A stretch of 64,000 nucleotides of DNA from Gammaproteobacteria bacterium (lineage in GTDB: Bacteria > Pseudomonadota > Gammaproteobacteria > Pseudomonadales > Pseudohongiellaceae). Within the stretch, counting starts at the first letter, position 1, and each line of letters begins with the position of its first letter. The notes under the pieces were generated by a model, which saw nothing but the letters and a program-made list of their open reading frames with translations, was not told the DNA's origin and made no database searches. The stretch spans positions 224,864 through 288,863 of the forward strand of contig PALV01000013.1 of NCBI GenBank assembly GCA_002706685.1, read 5' to 3'. A program made the position numbers and the translations under genes. Positions 36,883 to 46,252 of this stretch are shown here, piece after piece.

Positions 36883-37920
36883 ATGGTGAGCCTTCCCCTG
36901 TTGATCACACCCGGTGAGCCCGCCGGTATTGGCCCTGACCTGCTGGTCCGCATCATGCAGGAACCGCAGGCACTGCCAGCCGGGGTAAAGCTGGTTGCAG
37001 TGGCAGACCCCCTGCTGCTGCAACAGCGCGCGGCGATGCTGAAGCTCCCCCTGACACTGAATACCTGGACGCCGGACTCATCGCCCTCTCAGGACGCAGC
37101 CCTGGCACAGGCTGGCACGCTAAACGTGCTGCCCGTGTCATTAAACAGCCCGGCCATCCCGGGCCAGCTGACGACTGACAACGCTTCCTACGTGCTGGCG
37201 ACGCTGCGCACGGCCGCGCAGGCCTGCCTTGACGGCCAGGCAGCTGCAATGGTGACAGCTCCCGTGCACAAAGGTGTCATCAACGATGCCGGCATTGCGT
37301 TCTCCGGGCACACTGAATTCCTGGCTGACTTCTGTGGCGTTGAACAGACGGTGATGATGCTGGCCACAGCAGGCCTGCGAGTGGCACTTGTCACCACTCA
37401 CCTGCCTCTCAAAGATGTGGCTGCAGCCATTACAGCTCCTCGTCTCACACGCGTGATCAAGATTCTGCATCAGGACCTGCAACAGAAGTTCGGCATCAGA
37501 AATCCGCGCATTTTAGTCTGCGGGCTGAACCCCCATGCAGGAGAAGGTGGTCACCTGGGACGTGAGGAAATAGAAATCATTGAACCGGTGCTGGCCCGAT
37601 TGCAGTCAGAGGGTATTGATTTGCGCGGCCCACTTCCGGCCGACACCTTATTCACGCCCAAGTACCTGGAGGATGCCGATGCTGTTTTGGCCATGTATCA
37701 CGATCAGGGCCTGCCCGTATTGAAGTATCGCGGCTTTGGTCAGGCCAGCAACATCACCCTGGGGCTGCCAATCATTCGTACTTCAGTGGACCATGGCACG
37801 GCTCTGGATCTGGCTGGCACAGACAAGGCGAATACCGGCAGCCTGTTGACCGCGATTACGACCGCCTGCGAAATGGTGGCTGCCACCTCGCAGGCCAAGC
37901 CAGCGGCGGCGAGCCTATGA
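36883..37920 (+). CDS. pdxA: 4-hydroxythreonine-4-phosphate dehydrogenase
   Basis: A 345-residue NAD-dependent enzyme of pyridoxal 5'-phosphate synthesis. Landmarks: [34 protein letters not shown], the metal-binding histidines in [23 protein letters not shown] and [21 protein letters not shown] three bases earlier (36880) could also start it. It lies eight bases after surA and overlaps rsmA by four (ATGA), as in E. coli and Pseudomonas. Confidence 0.96.
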   Translation: MVSLPLLITPGEPAGIGPDLLVRIMQEPQALPAGVKLVAVADPLLLQQRAAMLKLPLTLNTWTPDSSPSQDAALAQAGTLNVLPVSLNSPAIPGQLTTDNASYVLATLRTAAQACLDGQAAAMVTAPVHKGVINDAGIAFSGHTEFLADFCGVEQTVMMLATAGLRVALVTTHLPLKDVAAAITAPRLTRVIKILHQDLQQKFGIRNPRILVCGLNPHAGEGGHLGREEIEIIEPVLARLQSEGIDLRGPLPADTLFTPKYLEDADAVLAMYHDQGLPVLKYRGFGQASNITLGLPIIRTSVDHGTALDLAGTDKANTGSLLTAITTACEMVAATSQAKPAAASL

Positions 37921-38741
37921 CCACGCCCGCCATGTCTCTGCCGGAGCACCGCGCACGCAAGCGGTTCGGACAGAATTTTCTGCATGACCAGAATGTCATT
38001 CAGCGCATCCTGCTGGCGATTGCGCCAGTGGCTGGTCAGCATATTGTTGAGATAGGTCCGGGCCAGGCTGCCATTACCGGGCCGTTGGTTGAAAGTGGCG
38101 CCCGCGTTGACGCTATCGAACTTGATCGCGACCTGGCGCAATGGTTGACGCAGCGGTTCGCTGACCAGCAGACCTTTTCCCTGCATCAGCAGGACGTACT
38201 TAAATTTGACCTCGGCACGCTCTCCGATCAGGCGCGCAGTCTGCGTATCGTTGGCAACCTGCCCTATAACATCTCAACACCCTGCATATTCCATTTGCTG
38301 GAGTATGAGCCGCTGATAGACGACATGCTGTTCATGCTGCAACTTGAAGTGGTCCAGCGACTGGCAGCCACCAGCGGAGACCCGCAGTACGGCAGACTCT
38401 CCATCATGGCTCAGTATCACTGCCAGATCGATCATCTTTTTGATGTTCCACCCGGCGCTTTTCGACCAGCACCAAAAGTAACCTCAGCCATTGTGCGGCT
38501 TCGCCCGTGGCGTGAGAAACCATGCGTGGCGGCGGATATCCCGCTGTTCGAGCGCGTGGTGCGTGACGCATTTTCGCAACGTCGCAAGACACTGCGCAAT
38601 GGACTCAAGCGCGTGATGCAGGAGTTTGGTGTGAGCGATCTGCCCGTCGATCTTGGGCTTCGCCCGGAGAACCTGTCGCTGGCAGACTACGTAAACCTGT
38701 GCAATGCACTGATCAGACAAAAAGCAGCGGACGATCAATGA
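37917..38741 (+). CDS. rsmA: 16S rRNA (adenine1518/1519-N6) dimethyltransferase
   Basis: A 274-residue KsgA/RsmA enzyme that dimethylates two adenosines near the 3' end of 16S rRNA. Motifs are [16 protein letters not shown], the SAM loop [14 protein letters not shown] and catalytic NLPYNIS. The C-terminal helical domain ends near LVPS-like [14 protein letters not shown]. It overlaps pdxA by four bases. apaG, which usually sits between rsmA and apaH, is missing. Confidence 0.97.
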   Translation: MTTPAMSLPEHRARKRFGQNFLHDQNVIQRILLAIAPVAGQHIVEIGPGQAAITGPLVESGARVDAIELDRDLAQWLTQRFADQQTFSLHQQDVLKFDLGTLSDQARSLRIVGNLPYNISTPCIFHLLEYEPLIDDMLFMLQLEVVQRLAATSGDPQYGRLSIMAQYHCQIDHLFDVPPGAFRPAPKVTSAIVRLRPWREKPCVAADIPLFERVVRDAFSQRRKTLRNGLKRVMQEFGVSDLPVDLGLRPENLSLADYVNLCNALIRQKAADDQ

Positions 38742-38781
38742 AGTCACCTGGCACTGACACGAACAAAAGGGCTAGACGCTG

Positions 38782-39603
38782 ATGGCTACCTACGCCATTG
38801 GTGACATACAGGGCTGTTACAAGCCCCTGCGCAAGCTGCTCAAAGCGGTGGATTTCAAGATCGGAACCGACGAACTCTGGTGCGTCGGTGACCTGATCAA
38901 TCGTGGCCCGAAGTCTCTGGATACCCTGCGCTACCTGCGGGACATGGGTGAGTCAGCAACTATTGTGCTGGGAAATCACGACCTGCATTTTCTGGCGCTG
39001 TTTTATGGCTGCGCACCTGATGATGTCAGCAACCGCCACACCCTCGACCAATTGCTGGCCGCGCCAGATTGCGGCGAGCTGGCCGACTGGTTGCGCCAAA
39101 AGCCTCTGGCACACTATGACTGCGTCCCGACGCAGCAGGGTGTGGAGCATTATCTGATGGTACACGCAGGCGTTGCGCCTGGCTGGACATTGCAGAAAAC
39201 ACTGGATCTTGCCGCAGAAGTAGAACTGGTGCTGCGCGGCAGCGACTTTAAAAAATTCCTCACCAAGATGTACGGCAACAAGCCGGCCCGCTGGCGCGAT
39301 GAGGTTACCGGCTATCGACGCCTGCGCCTGATCACCAACTACATGACACGCCTGCGTTTTTGCAATGCCAAAGGCAAGATGGACTTTACCATCAAAGAAG
39401 GCGCCAATAACGCACCAGAGGGTTTCCGGCCCTGGTTCGAGTACGAGCAGGTAACTCCTGAGGTCAATATCCTGTTCGGGCACTGGGCTGCGCTGCAGGG
39501 CATTACGGGCAAGGATCATGTCTTTGCGCTCGACACCGGCTGTGTATGGGGCCGCGAATTGACCATGATGTGTCTGGAAGACCACAAACTCTACAGCGTC
39601 TGA
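38782..39603 (+). CDS. apaH: Symmetrical diadenosine tetraphosphatase
   Basis: A 273-residue calcineurin-type phosphoesterase that splits Ap4A to two ADP and also decaps Np4-RNA. Metal motifs are [23 protein letters not shown] and the late VHAGV and FGHWAA histidines. The start [11 protein letters not shown] is standard. It lies 40 bases after rsmA and 13 before cca. Confidence 0.96.
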   Translation: MATYAIGDIQGCYKPLRKLLKAVDFKIGTDELWCVGDLINRGPKSLDTLRYLRDMGESATIVLGNHDLHFLALFYGCAPDDVSNRHTLDQLLAAPDCGELADWLRQKPLAHYDCVPTQQGVEHYLMVHAGVAPGWTLQKTLDLAAEVELVLRGSDFKKFLTKMYGNKPARWRDEVTGYRRLRLITNYMTRLRFCNAKGKMDFTIKEGANNAPEGFRPWFEYEQVTPEVNILFGHWAALQGITGKDHVFALDTGCVWGRELTMMCLEDHKLYSV

Positions 39604-39616
39604 TAGACTCAGCGCC

Positions 39617-40867
39617 ATGCAAACCTATCTTGTCGGCGGCGCCGTCCGCGACCAACTGCTGAACCTGACTGGCTACGACCGTGACTGGGTTGTGGTTGGT
39701 GCCACTGTGGATGACATGCTGGCACAGGGTTACCAGCAGGTTGGCAAGGATTTCCCGGTATTCCTGCACCCGAAGAGCAAAGAAGAATATGCCCTGGCGC
39801 GTACCGAGCGAAAATCCGGCACGGGCTACAAAGGCTTTGTAGTGCACGCCGCTCCCGATGTCACACTGGAACAGGACCTGCAGCGGCGCGATCTCACGAT
39901 CAACGCCATGGCGCAGGATGCCGAAGGCAATCTGATCGACCCATGGGGCGGCGCCAGAGACCTGGAGCAACGCAAATTACGCCATGTCTCCCCTGCCTTC
40001 AGTGAGGATCCGCTGCGGGTATTGCGCGTGGCCCGCTTTGCCGCTCGCTTTCAACCATTCGGCTTCAGCGTCGCCGACGACACCATGCAGCTGATGCGTG
40101 ACATGGCTGCCAGTGGCGAATTGCAAACGCTGACCCCGGAGCGTGTCTGGCGCGAGGTCCAGTTGGCCATGGCCCAGCCTGGCGCTGCAGTGTTTGTAGA
40201 GGTTTTGCGTGACTGCCAGGCTCTCTCTCAGATTTTCCCCGAGGTCGACGCTCTGTTCGGCATTCCACAGCCTGAAGCCTGGCACCCGGAGATCGACACC
40301 GGCATCCATACCCTCATGAGTCTGCGCCAGGCCTGCCGGCTAAGCGAGGACCCGGTTGTCCGGTTTGCCGTGCTGGTTCACGACGTCGGCAAGGGGCTGA
40401 CGCCTGCCACTGAGTGGCCGCGCCACATCGCCCACGAACACCGCGGACTGGCGCTGATTGATGAGCTGTGTGACCGGCTGCGAGTCCCCAACGATTATCG
40501 GGCGCTGGCCCGACACTGTTGCGAATATCACACACACTGCCATCGCGCCCTGGAACTCAAGCCGGCAACGGTCCTGAAACTGTTTAATGCACTGGATGTG
40601 TTTCGCAGGCCAGAGCGGCTGGAGCCATTCCTGGTTGCCTGCGAGTCTGATGCCCGCGGGCGCACCGGTTTTGAGACACGCGACTACCCGCAGACAGACT
40701 ACCTGCGCGCCGCATTCCAGGCAGCCAATGCTGTCAGGGTTGCAGAACTGTTGAAGGACAGCGAGGATCGCCCCACCGGCGAGCAGATCCGGCAACGACT
40801 GCAACAGGCACGTCAGCGCGCCATTGCCGGCGTACCACAACAAACCAGCAGCGAGCCCGAAGCATGA
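39617..40867 (+). CDS. cca: CCA-adding tRNA nucleotidyltransferase
   Basis: A 416-residue class II tRNA nucleotidyltransferase that builds or repairs the 3' CCA end. The head shows [13 protein letters not shown] and [10 protein letters not shown] with catalytic acids, then [26 protein letters not shown] and the EDxxR-type [12 protein letters not shown]-terminal HD domain ([19 protein letters not shown]) gives the longer form with possible phosphohydrolase activity, as in E. coli. It overlaps folM by four bases (ATGA). Confidence 0.96.
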   Translation: MQTYLVGGAVRDQLLNLTGYDRDWVVVGATVDDMLAQGYQQVGKDFPVFLHPKSKEEYALARTERKSGTGYKGFVVHAAPDVTLEQDLQRRDLTINAMAQDAEGNLIDPWGGARDLEQRKLRHVSPAFSEDPLRVLRVARFAARFQPFGFSVADDTMQLMRDMAASGELQTLTPERVWREVQLAMAQPGAAVFVEVLRDCQALSQIFPEVDALFGIPQPEAWHPEIDTGIHTLMSLRQACRLSEDPVVRFAVLVHDVGKGLTPATEWPRHIAHEHRGLALIDELCDRLRVPNDYRALARHCCEYHTHCHRALELKPATVLKLFNALDVFRRPERLEPFLVACESDARGRTGFETRDYPQTDYLRAAFQAANAVRVAELLKDSEDRPTGEQIRQRLQQARQRAIAGVPQQTSSEPEA

Positions 40868-41628
40868 CAGTAAGTGATCCGGCAGGCCAAAGCCCGGTAG
40901 TGATAATTACCGGCGCGGCACAACGTATTGGTGCACGCACAGCCAGGCATTTTCATGACCAGGGATTTAGAGTGATCATTCATTATCGGCGGTCGCTTCA
41001 GGCTGCAGACTCACTTCGTGACGAGTTCAATCGCGTTCGACCAGAGTCAGCCGTCACTCTGCAGGCCGACCTTGATGACTTTGAACAAGTGACAAAGCTG
41101 GCGGAGCAGGCACTGGCAGCCTTTGGTCGCCTGGACGTACTGGTCAACAATGCCAGCAGCTTTTTCCCGACCCCCCTGGGTACAATCACAACCCAGCAAT
41201 GGCACCAGCTGATGGGCAGCAATGCCTGTGCCCCGTTGTTTCTGAGCCAGGCGCTGGCGCCGGCGTTGACCGAAACTCGCGGCTGTATCGTCAATCTGGC
41301 CGATATGAACGCCGAGCGGGGTATGGCAGGCTTCACTCCCTACACCATGGCCAAGGCTGCACTGCTGGCCATGACCCAGTCTCTGGCGCGGGAGCTGGCA
41401 CCTGCGGTTCGTGTCAATTCTGTTTCACCTGGCGCGATTCTATGGCCCGAGCATGCCAGTGATGCAGACGAGGATGTGGAAAAGCGTCAACAGATTCTGG
41501 CTGGCATACCTGCAGGGCGCCTTGGAACTGAAGACGATATCGCGGCTACTGTGTTTTTCCTGGCCACTCAAGGTCACTACATCACGGGTGAAAACATCCG
41601 CGTCGATGGCGGTCGCGCGCTGGCCTGA
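40864..41628 (+). CDS. folM: Pteridine reductase-type SDR (FolM-like)
   Basis: A 254-residue short-chain dehydrogenase. The cofactor loop [16 protein letters not shown] followed by HYRRS, with its Arg instead of the usual acid, indicates [17 protein letters not shown] and the catalytic Tyr-Lys in [11 protein letters not shown] are present. FolM reduces dihydromonapterin and dihydrofolate. A pterin role fits folK and folB close by on the other strand. The end [17 protein letters not shown] is standard. Confidence 0.85.
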   Translation: MTVSDPAGQSPVVIITGAAQRIGARTARHFHDQGFRVIIHYRRSLQAADSLRDEFNRVRPESAVTLQADLDDFEQVTKLAEQALAAFGRLDVLVNNASSFFPTPLGTITTQQWHQLMGSNACAPLFLSQALAPALTETRGCIVNLADMNAERGMAGFTPYTMAKAALLAMTQSLARELAPAVRVNSVSPGAILWPEHASDADEDVEKRQQILAGIPAGRLGTEDDIAATVFFLATQGHYITGENIRVDGGRALA

Positions 41629-41772
41629 CCCCCTCAGCATCACTGCCATCTCTGACAGCCATTCACTAGATGAATACATTCAATTTCTCGACGAATACCT
41701 TTGCCCTGGCCAAACTAGTTCGTTAAGATCAGGCGGTCACCTAATAACATCTACAATAAAGAGACTCCAACT

Positions 41773-43179
41773 ATGCTCACCAATCGACGAGAAGGGGATG
41801 TACAACCCGGGATCAAATGGGGCCCCTTTGTGTTGCGCATTCCATTTATCCACGCCCGGTTTGCGCTGCCGGAGTTTTTGCAGGGAATCTGCGTCGCCGG
41901 AGCAACTGGTCTGGCGCTGGTTCCTGTCATGACCGCATCGTTTGGCCTGACCTTTGAAGAAGCGGTCACCATGGCCATGTATCACACCATGCTCATCTCC
42001 GCCGCCTGGCTGATATTTGGCGACCCGGTCGCACCCGGCTGGCTCACACCGGCGCTGCCGTTCATCTTTGCCTTTGTACTTGGCGGCGGCAATACACCCG
42101 AAGAGCAGTTCCAGTTGATGACTGCGCTCTCACTAAACTTTGCGGCGCTGCTGTTTATTCTGGGGGTGACCGGCTTCGGGGCAAAACTTGTCGCCTGGGT
42201 GCCAAACGTGCTCAAAGGCGGCATCATTCTCGGCGCTGCAGTGGCAGCCTTCATCCGAATTTTCGACCCCAGCGACGCCGCCAGCGCCCTGAACCTGACG
42301 CCGATCGCAGCCGTCGCATCGCTGGCGCTGTGCATGTTCCTGACCTTTTCCAAGCCATTCCAGCGACAGGCGGCACAGATGCCAATCCTTGCCAAGATCG
42401 CTGGCCTCGGTCTGCTGCCGGCCTTCCTGGTAGCAGGTTTTGTGGGTTTCTTTACAGGCGAAATGGACTTTAATATCCGCAGTGGTTTCCTGGATGTTCC
42501 GACTCTGACAGCTTCGTTGTGGCAAAAGGCGTCGCCGCTGGTAATCGGCTGGCCGGCCCCCAGCATGTTCATCGAAGCATTGCCGCTGGCATTTATCACC
42601 TACATTCTGTTCTTTGGTGATGTCGTAACCGGCGAAGAAATGATCAAGAACGCCCAGCCCATGCGTAAGGATGAGAAGCTGGACGTCAACAGCAACCGTC
42701 TGCATATGTCCACTGGCATTCGCAACGCGGCAATGGCGGTGGTCGCACCTTTCTTCGGAACACAGGGCGTGTTGTGGACAGGTATTCAGGTCATCGTTCT
42801 CAAGCGCTGGGTATCTGGCCGCGACAAGATGGACTCCATTTTTGATGGCATCTCTGCTTACTATGTCTATGGATTCCCGGTGCTGTTTATTGTCCTGCCG
42901 ATCGTGACGCTACTGCAGCCACTGCTGCCCATCGCACTGGCAGTGACTTTGTTGCTGACCGGCTTTGCCTGCGCGACTCTGGCACTGACCACGGTGACTG
43001 ACAGTACCGAACGTGGCGCCATGGTGCTTACCGCGATGGCCTTTGCACTGCTTGACCCCTGGACAGGTCTGCTGGCCGGACTGGCGACCATCGCTGTCGT
43101 AGTAGGGCCACATGTATTTCTCAGAAAAACCTCGAGTCCTGTCGAACCCGCCCCGGAAGCGGAATCCGGCAATCAATGA
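41773..43179 (+). CDS. Multi-pass permease, NCS2/SulP-like fold
   Basis: A 468-residue membrane protein with about 12-14 helices. FALPEFLQGICVAGATGLALVP opens the first helix; a conserved-looking FFGDVVTGEEMIKNAQP and GIRNAAMAVVAPFFGTQG region in the middle resembles the repeat-fold transporters for nucleobases or sulfate. No substrate can be assigned. There is no STAS domain, which argues against a typical SulP. It is single, with a 144-base gap after folM, and convergent with folK. Confidence 0.6.
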   Translation: MLTNRREGDVQPGIKWGPFVLRIPFIHARFALPEFLQGICVAGATGLALVPVMTASFGLTFEEAVTMAMYHTMLISAAWLIFGDPVAPGWLTPALPFIFAFVLGGGNTPEEQFQLMTALSLNFAALLFILGVTGFGAKLVAWVPNVLKGGIILGAAVAAFIRIFDPSDAASALNLTPIAAVASLALCMFLTFSKPFQRQAAQMPILAKIAGLGLLPAFLVAGFVGFFTGEMDFNIRSGFLDVPTLTASLWQKASPLVIGWPAPSMFIEALPLAFITYILFFGDVVTGEEMIKNAQPMRKDEKLDVNSNRLHMSTGIRNAAMAVVAPFFGTQGVLWTGIQVIVLKRWVSGRDKMDSIFDGISAYYVYGFPVLFIVLPIVTLLQPLLPIALAVTLLLTGFACATLALTTVTDSTERGAMVLTAMAFALLDPWTGLLAGLATIAVVVGPHVFLRKTSSPVEPAPEAESGNQ

Positions 43180-43184
43180 GTGAT

Positions 43185-43205
43185 GGGCGGGTTGATAACT
43201 CGCCC
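43185..43205. terminator. Possible bidirectional terminator between the permease gene and folK
   Basis: GGGCGGGT (43185-43192) can pair with ACTCGCCC (43198-43205) through a five-base loop, with one G-T pair. It lies between convergent genes, but no clear T run follows. Confidence 0.35.
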
Positions 43206-43219
43206 TTAGGCATGGAGAG

Positions 43220-43741
43220 TCAGGCAGGGGTAGCGCGGGACACGCGACACCCCTGCCACTCAAAATCAATCGGCCACAGCCGCTGCCGACTCTTGTCATA
43301 GGCATCCCACAACTGCTGATAGCTGAGACCTGAGTCCGGATCAACCTTGCTGCCACACACCTGCGCCATTGGCCAGAGCACAAAGGCATTGGCCGTTATC
43401 TCCGGACGCGGCAAAACAACACCCTCATATTCGCCGTGCAGATCATCATAGGTGAGTATATCGATATCCAGTGTTCTGGATGCGAAGCGGGGACCGCCCC
43501 TGCGACGGCCATTGGCATCTTCCAGTGACTTGATAATGTCATTGATGTCGGTCAGCGACAGCCGGGTGTCACAGACCACGACCATGTTCAGGAAGTTACT
43601 GCCATCAAACCCGACAGCTTCACTCTCGAACACGCTGGAAAGTAACAGATCGCCAAAATGATGCTGAAGCCCATCAAGTGCCTGCCGCATGTGAAAATGC
43701 GCCTGCTGATTACTGCCCAGTCCAAGTGTCAGGCAAGTCAT
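43220..43741 (-). CDS. folK: 2-amino-4-hydroxy-6-hydroxymethyldihydropteridine pyrophosphokinase
   Basis: A 173-residue HPPK that transfers pyrophosphate to the pterin in folate synthesis. TCLTLGLGSNQQAHFHM is the substrate-binding start and FASRTLDIDILTYDD the signature with the metal-binding DID. PRPEITANAFVLWPMAQV fits the family. It follows folB by 80 bases in the same direction, so tsaD-folB-folK is probably one unit. Confidence 0.95.
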   Translation of the reverse strand: MTCLTLGLGSNQQAHFHMRQALDGLQHHFGDLLLSSVFESEAVGFDGSNFLNMVVVCDTRLSLTDINDIIKSLEDANGRRRGGPRFASRTLDIDILTYDDLHGEYEGVVLPRPEITANAFVLWPMAQVCGSKVDPDSGLSYQQLWDAYDKSRQRLWPIDFEWQGCRVSRATPA

Positions 43742-43821
43742 GACTATCCTTCTTCTTCTGGTGGGTTATCTGACTGATCCGCATACCCCGCATCGTCAGC
43801 TCCCATTTAATTTGACAGGAA

Positions 43822-44184
43822 TCAGGCCTGGGGCTGTTCGCCCCGCTCAATGATCACACCAACATCCCGCGCTCCGGTGACCGCGCCTGGTTTGCCCACT
43901 CGCAGCCGCAGCCAGTTCACTGGAAACTCTGCAAGCACCAGCTCAGCCACTCGCTCTGCCATTGTCTCAATCAACAAAAACTCGGCCTCTTCAATATACG
44001 CGATCAGCCGTTTGGATACCGCCTTATAATCCAGCGTGTTACTGATATCCTCAGTACTGGCGGCTGCTCTGATATCGGTAGCCATGTCCAGGTCAAGACT
44101 GACTGTTTGACGGATCTTGCGCTCCCAGTCATAGATGCCGATGACCGTCTGTATTTCAAGCTCTCTAATATAAACGATATCCAT
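43822..44184 (-). CDS. folB: Dihydroneopterin aldolase
   Basis: A 120-residue aldolase (with epimerase activity in relatives) of folate synthesis. DIVYIRELEIQTVIGIYDWE is the standard start, with catalytic Glu and Tyr; FLLIETMAERVAELVL and the active-site lysine in RVGKPGAVTGARDVGV are present. Its start overlaps the tsaD stop by one base (TAATG). Confidence 0.95.
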   Translation of the reverse strand: MDIVYIRELEIQTVIGIYDWERKIRQTVSLDLDMATDIRAAASTEDISNTLDYKAVSKRLIAYIEEAEFLLIETMAERVAELVLAEFPVNWLRLRVGKPGAVTGARDVGVIIERGEQPQA

Positions 44185-45308
44185 TATTCCGCCCTCGCAT
44201 TGTGACTACTGCCTGCCTGCTGATCAGCATTTACGGGTACAGACAGCCCGGATGCTGGATCAACCAGCCTGTTGAATGCCGACAGAGGCGATAATGTGCT
44301 CATTGGCCAGCGTGCCCGCGCCCGGATGGCGAGCCCCTCGCGCTGCCCGGCCATCAGCCGTTGACAGCCGGCATAGGCAATCATGGCGCCATTATCAGTA
44401 CAGAATCTGGGTTTGGCATAGAACAGCTTGCTGCGCTGGGACTCAACCATCTTTTGCAGGCCAGCGCGCAGACGTATGTTGGCACTGACACCGCCAGCGA
44501 TGATCAGTGACTTCATGCCTGTGTGCTCAAGGGCTCTGCGACACTTGATGACCAGTGTCTGCACTACCGCCTCCTCAAAGGCCAATGCCACGTCAGCACG
44601 ATCCTGTTCCGTCAGCCCGCCAGGCGCATCCGCCAGTGATTCAAGTGTGTTGCGAACATAGGTCTTAAGTCCGCTGAAACTGAAATCCAGTCCCGGGCGA
44701 TTGGTCATGGGTCGCGGAAACTTGAACCGCCCCGCCTGACCTTGCTGGGCAAGTGCAGCCACGCGGGGACCGCCTGGATACGCCAGCCCCAGCATTTTGG
44801 CGACCTTGTCAAAGGCTTCACCAGCAGCATCGTCCAGAGATTCACCCAGCAGTGTGTATTGGCCAATTCCCTGCACTGCCACCAGCTGGGTATGACCGCC
44901 AGATACCAGCAGTGCCACGAACGGATACTGCGGTGGATTCTCCTCCAGCATGGGCGCCAGCAGGTGCCCTTCCATGTGATGCACACCAACTGCCGGCACA
45001 TTCCACGCCATGGCCAGCGATCGCCCCAGCGCCGCACCAACCAGCAAAGCACCAACAAGTCCAGGTCCTGATGTGTAGGCAATGCCGTCAATGGAAGACA
45101 CGGAGATATCTTTCTCGTCCAGCAGCTGCCGGATCATCGGCAGTGTTTTGCGGATATGGTCTCGCGACGCCAGTTCCGGAATAACGCCGCCGTAGCGCGC
45201 ATGCATTTCTACCTGGCTGTAAAGTGCGTCACCCAGCAGGCCCTGCTCGCTGTCATAGATTGCGACACCTGTTTCATCACAGGAGGTCTCCAGGCCCAGT
45301 ATTCGCAT
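44184..45308 (-). CDS. tsaD: tRNA threonylcarbamoyladenosine transferase subunit TsaD
   Basis: A 374-residue ASKHA-fold protein that, with TsaB and TsaE, makes t6A at position 37 of ANN-decoding tRNAs. The start is [19 protein letters not shown]; the metal site is [34 protein letters not shown] and [12 protein letters not shown] are present. Family members are usually about 340 residues; this one has roughly 30 extra at the C-terminus after [12 protein letters not shown], a low-complexity tail. It is divergent from rpsU, the classic arrangement. Confidence 0.97.
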   Translation of the reverse strand: MRILGLETSCDETGVAIYDSEQGLLGDALYSQVEMHARYGGVIPELASRDHIRKTLPMIRQLLDEKDISVSSIDGIAYTSGPGLVGALLVGAALGRSLAMAWNVPAVGVHHMEGHLLAPMLEENPPQYPFVALLVSGGHTQLVAVQGIGQYTLLGESLDDAAGEAFDKVAKMLGLAYPGGPRVAALAQQGQAGRFKFPRPMTNRPGLDFSFSGLKTYVRNTLESLADAPGGLTEQDRADVALAFEEAVVQTLVIKCRRALEHTGMKSLIIAGGVSANIRLRAGLQKMVESQRSKLFYAKPRFCTDNGAMIAYAGCQRLMAGQREGLAIRARARWPMSTLSPLSAFNRLVDPASGLSVPVNADQQAGSSHNARAE

Positions 45309-45398
45309 AAAAACCCATTGATTTATCGAAAAAGACGTGAATAATACGGCAGCCCCGGCGGATTAGCCAGCCGGCGCCCGCCTGGATGCAGATAACTT

Positions 45399-45427
45399 TT
45401 GCATTTGCCGACAACTCGCATTAACAT
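45399..45427 (+). promoter_or_regulatory. Promoter of the rpsU operon
   Basis: TTGCAT (45399-45404) and TAACAT (45422-45427) are 17 bases apart, a fair sigma-70 match, placing the start near 45434. The region lies between divergent tsaD and rpsU. Confidence 0.5.
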
Positions 45428-45467
45428 ATGCGCCCCTTTGAATTGAATGGAAAGGTGTCTGTACACT

Positions 45468-45683
45468 ATGCCAATGGTAAAACTGAAAGAAAACGAGCCG
45501 TTTGATGTGGCTCTGCGTCGCTTCAAGCGCTCCTGTGAGAAAGCAGGTGTCCTGGCTGAAGTACGCCGCAAGGAATTCTACGAGAAGCCCACAGCTGCCC
45601 GTAAGCGCAAAGCCGCTGCAGCCGTGAAGCGTCACCTGAAGAAGCTGTCTCGCGACAACAAGCGCACCAAGCGCCTGTACTAA
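45468..45683 (+). CDS. rpsU: 30S ribosomal protein S21
   Basis: A 71-residue, very basic protein of the small subunit, needed for efficient initiation. [19 protein letters not shown] and [17 protein letters not shown] are near identical to other gammaproteobacterial S21 proteins. The ATG at 45468 gives the usual length; AAAGGTG lies ten bases upstream. It heads the macromolecular synthesis group with yqeY, dnaG and rpoD. Confidence 0.97.
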   Translation: MPMVKLKENEPFDVALRRFKRSCEKAGVLAEVRRKEFYEKPTAARKRKAAAAVKRHLKKLSRDNKRTKRLY

Positions 45684-45712
45684 TATTGATCAGTCTCGAG
45701 ACTGATCAATAT
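45683..45712. terminator. 30-base perfect palindrome after rpsU
   Basis: A 15-bp arm beginning ATATTGATCAGTCTC (45683-45697) is followed directly by its complement (45698-45712), overlapping the last base of the rpsU stop. It has no T run, so it is more a processing or attenuation hairpin than a classical terminator. In E. coli an attenuating terminator and an RNase E site occupy the rpsU-dnaG gap. Confidence 0.55.
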
Positions 45713-45775
45713 CTGGCCTAGCCGCCACAGCTTTGCTATAACCTGTAGACCCCTACTTCTATACCGGAATCTGTC

Positions 45776-46234
45776 ATGGCCGATTGTGCGTTGAAAAATC
45801 AGCTTACAGAAGCGATGAAAGACGCCATGCGCGCCAAGGACAAAGCCCGCCTGGGCACCATCCGCCTGGCACTGGCAGAGGTAAAGAAGGTTGAGGTCGA
45901 TGAGCGTATCGAGCCAGACGATGCTCGCGTGCTGTCATTGCTGGAAAAAATGATCAAGCAGCGCAAAGAGTCCATCCGTCAGTATGAAGCCGCAGGACGA
46001 ACCGATCTGGCCGACACTGAGCACGCAGAGATTGAGGTGCTGCAGACTTTCATGCCGGCGGCGCTGAGCGAGCAGGAAGTGGACGCCATCATTACCCAGG
46101 CTTTGGCCGACACTGACGCCAAAACCATGCAGGACATGGGCAAAGTAATGGCTGCCGTTAAACCCCAGGTTGCAGGCCGCGCCGACATGGCCGCCATCAG
46201 CCAGACCATCAAAAGCAGACTCTCCAACGCTTGA
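45776..46234 (+). CDS. yqeY: GatB/YqeY domain protein
   Basis: A 152-residue protein of the YqeY family: LKNQLTEAMKDAMRAKDKARLGT, IKQRKESIRQYEAAGRTDLAD and QTFMPAALSEQEVDAII, ending AAVKPQVAGRADMAAI. The C-terminal part resembles the tRNA-binding tail of GatB, but these bacteria do not need it for amidotransferase activity and its role is unclear. It sits between rpsU and dnaG, its usual place in non-enteric gammaproteobacteria. Confidence 0.93.
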   Translation: MADCALKNQLTEAMKDAMRAKDKARLGTIRLALAEVKKVEVDERIEPDDARVLSLLEKMIKQRKESIRQYEAAGRTDLADTEHAEIEVLQTFMPAALSEQEVDAIITQALADTDAKTMQDMGKVMAAVKPQVAGRADMAAISQTIKSRLSNA

Positions 46235-46252
46235 TCATCTCCGGGGGCTGAC

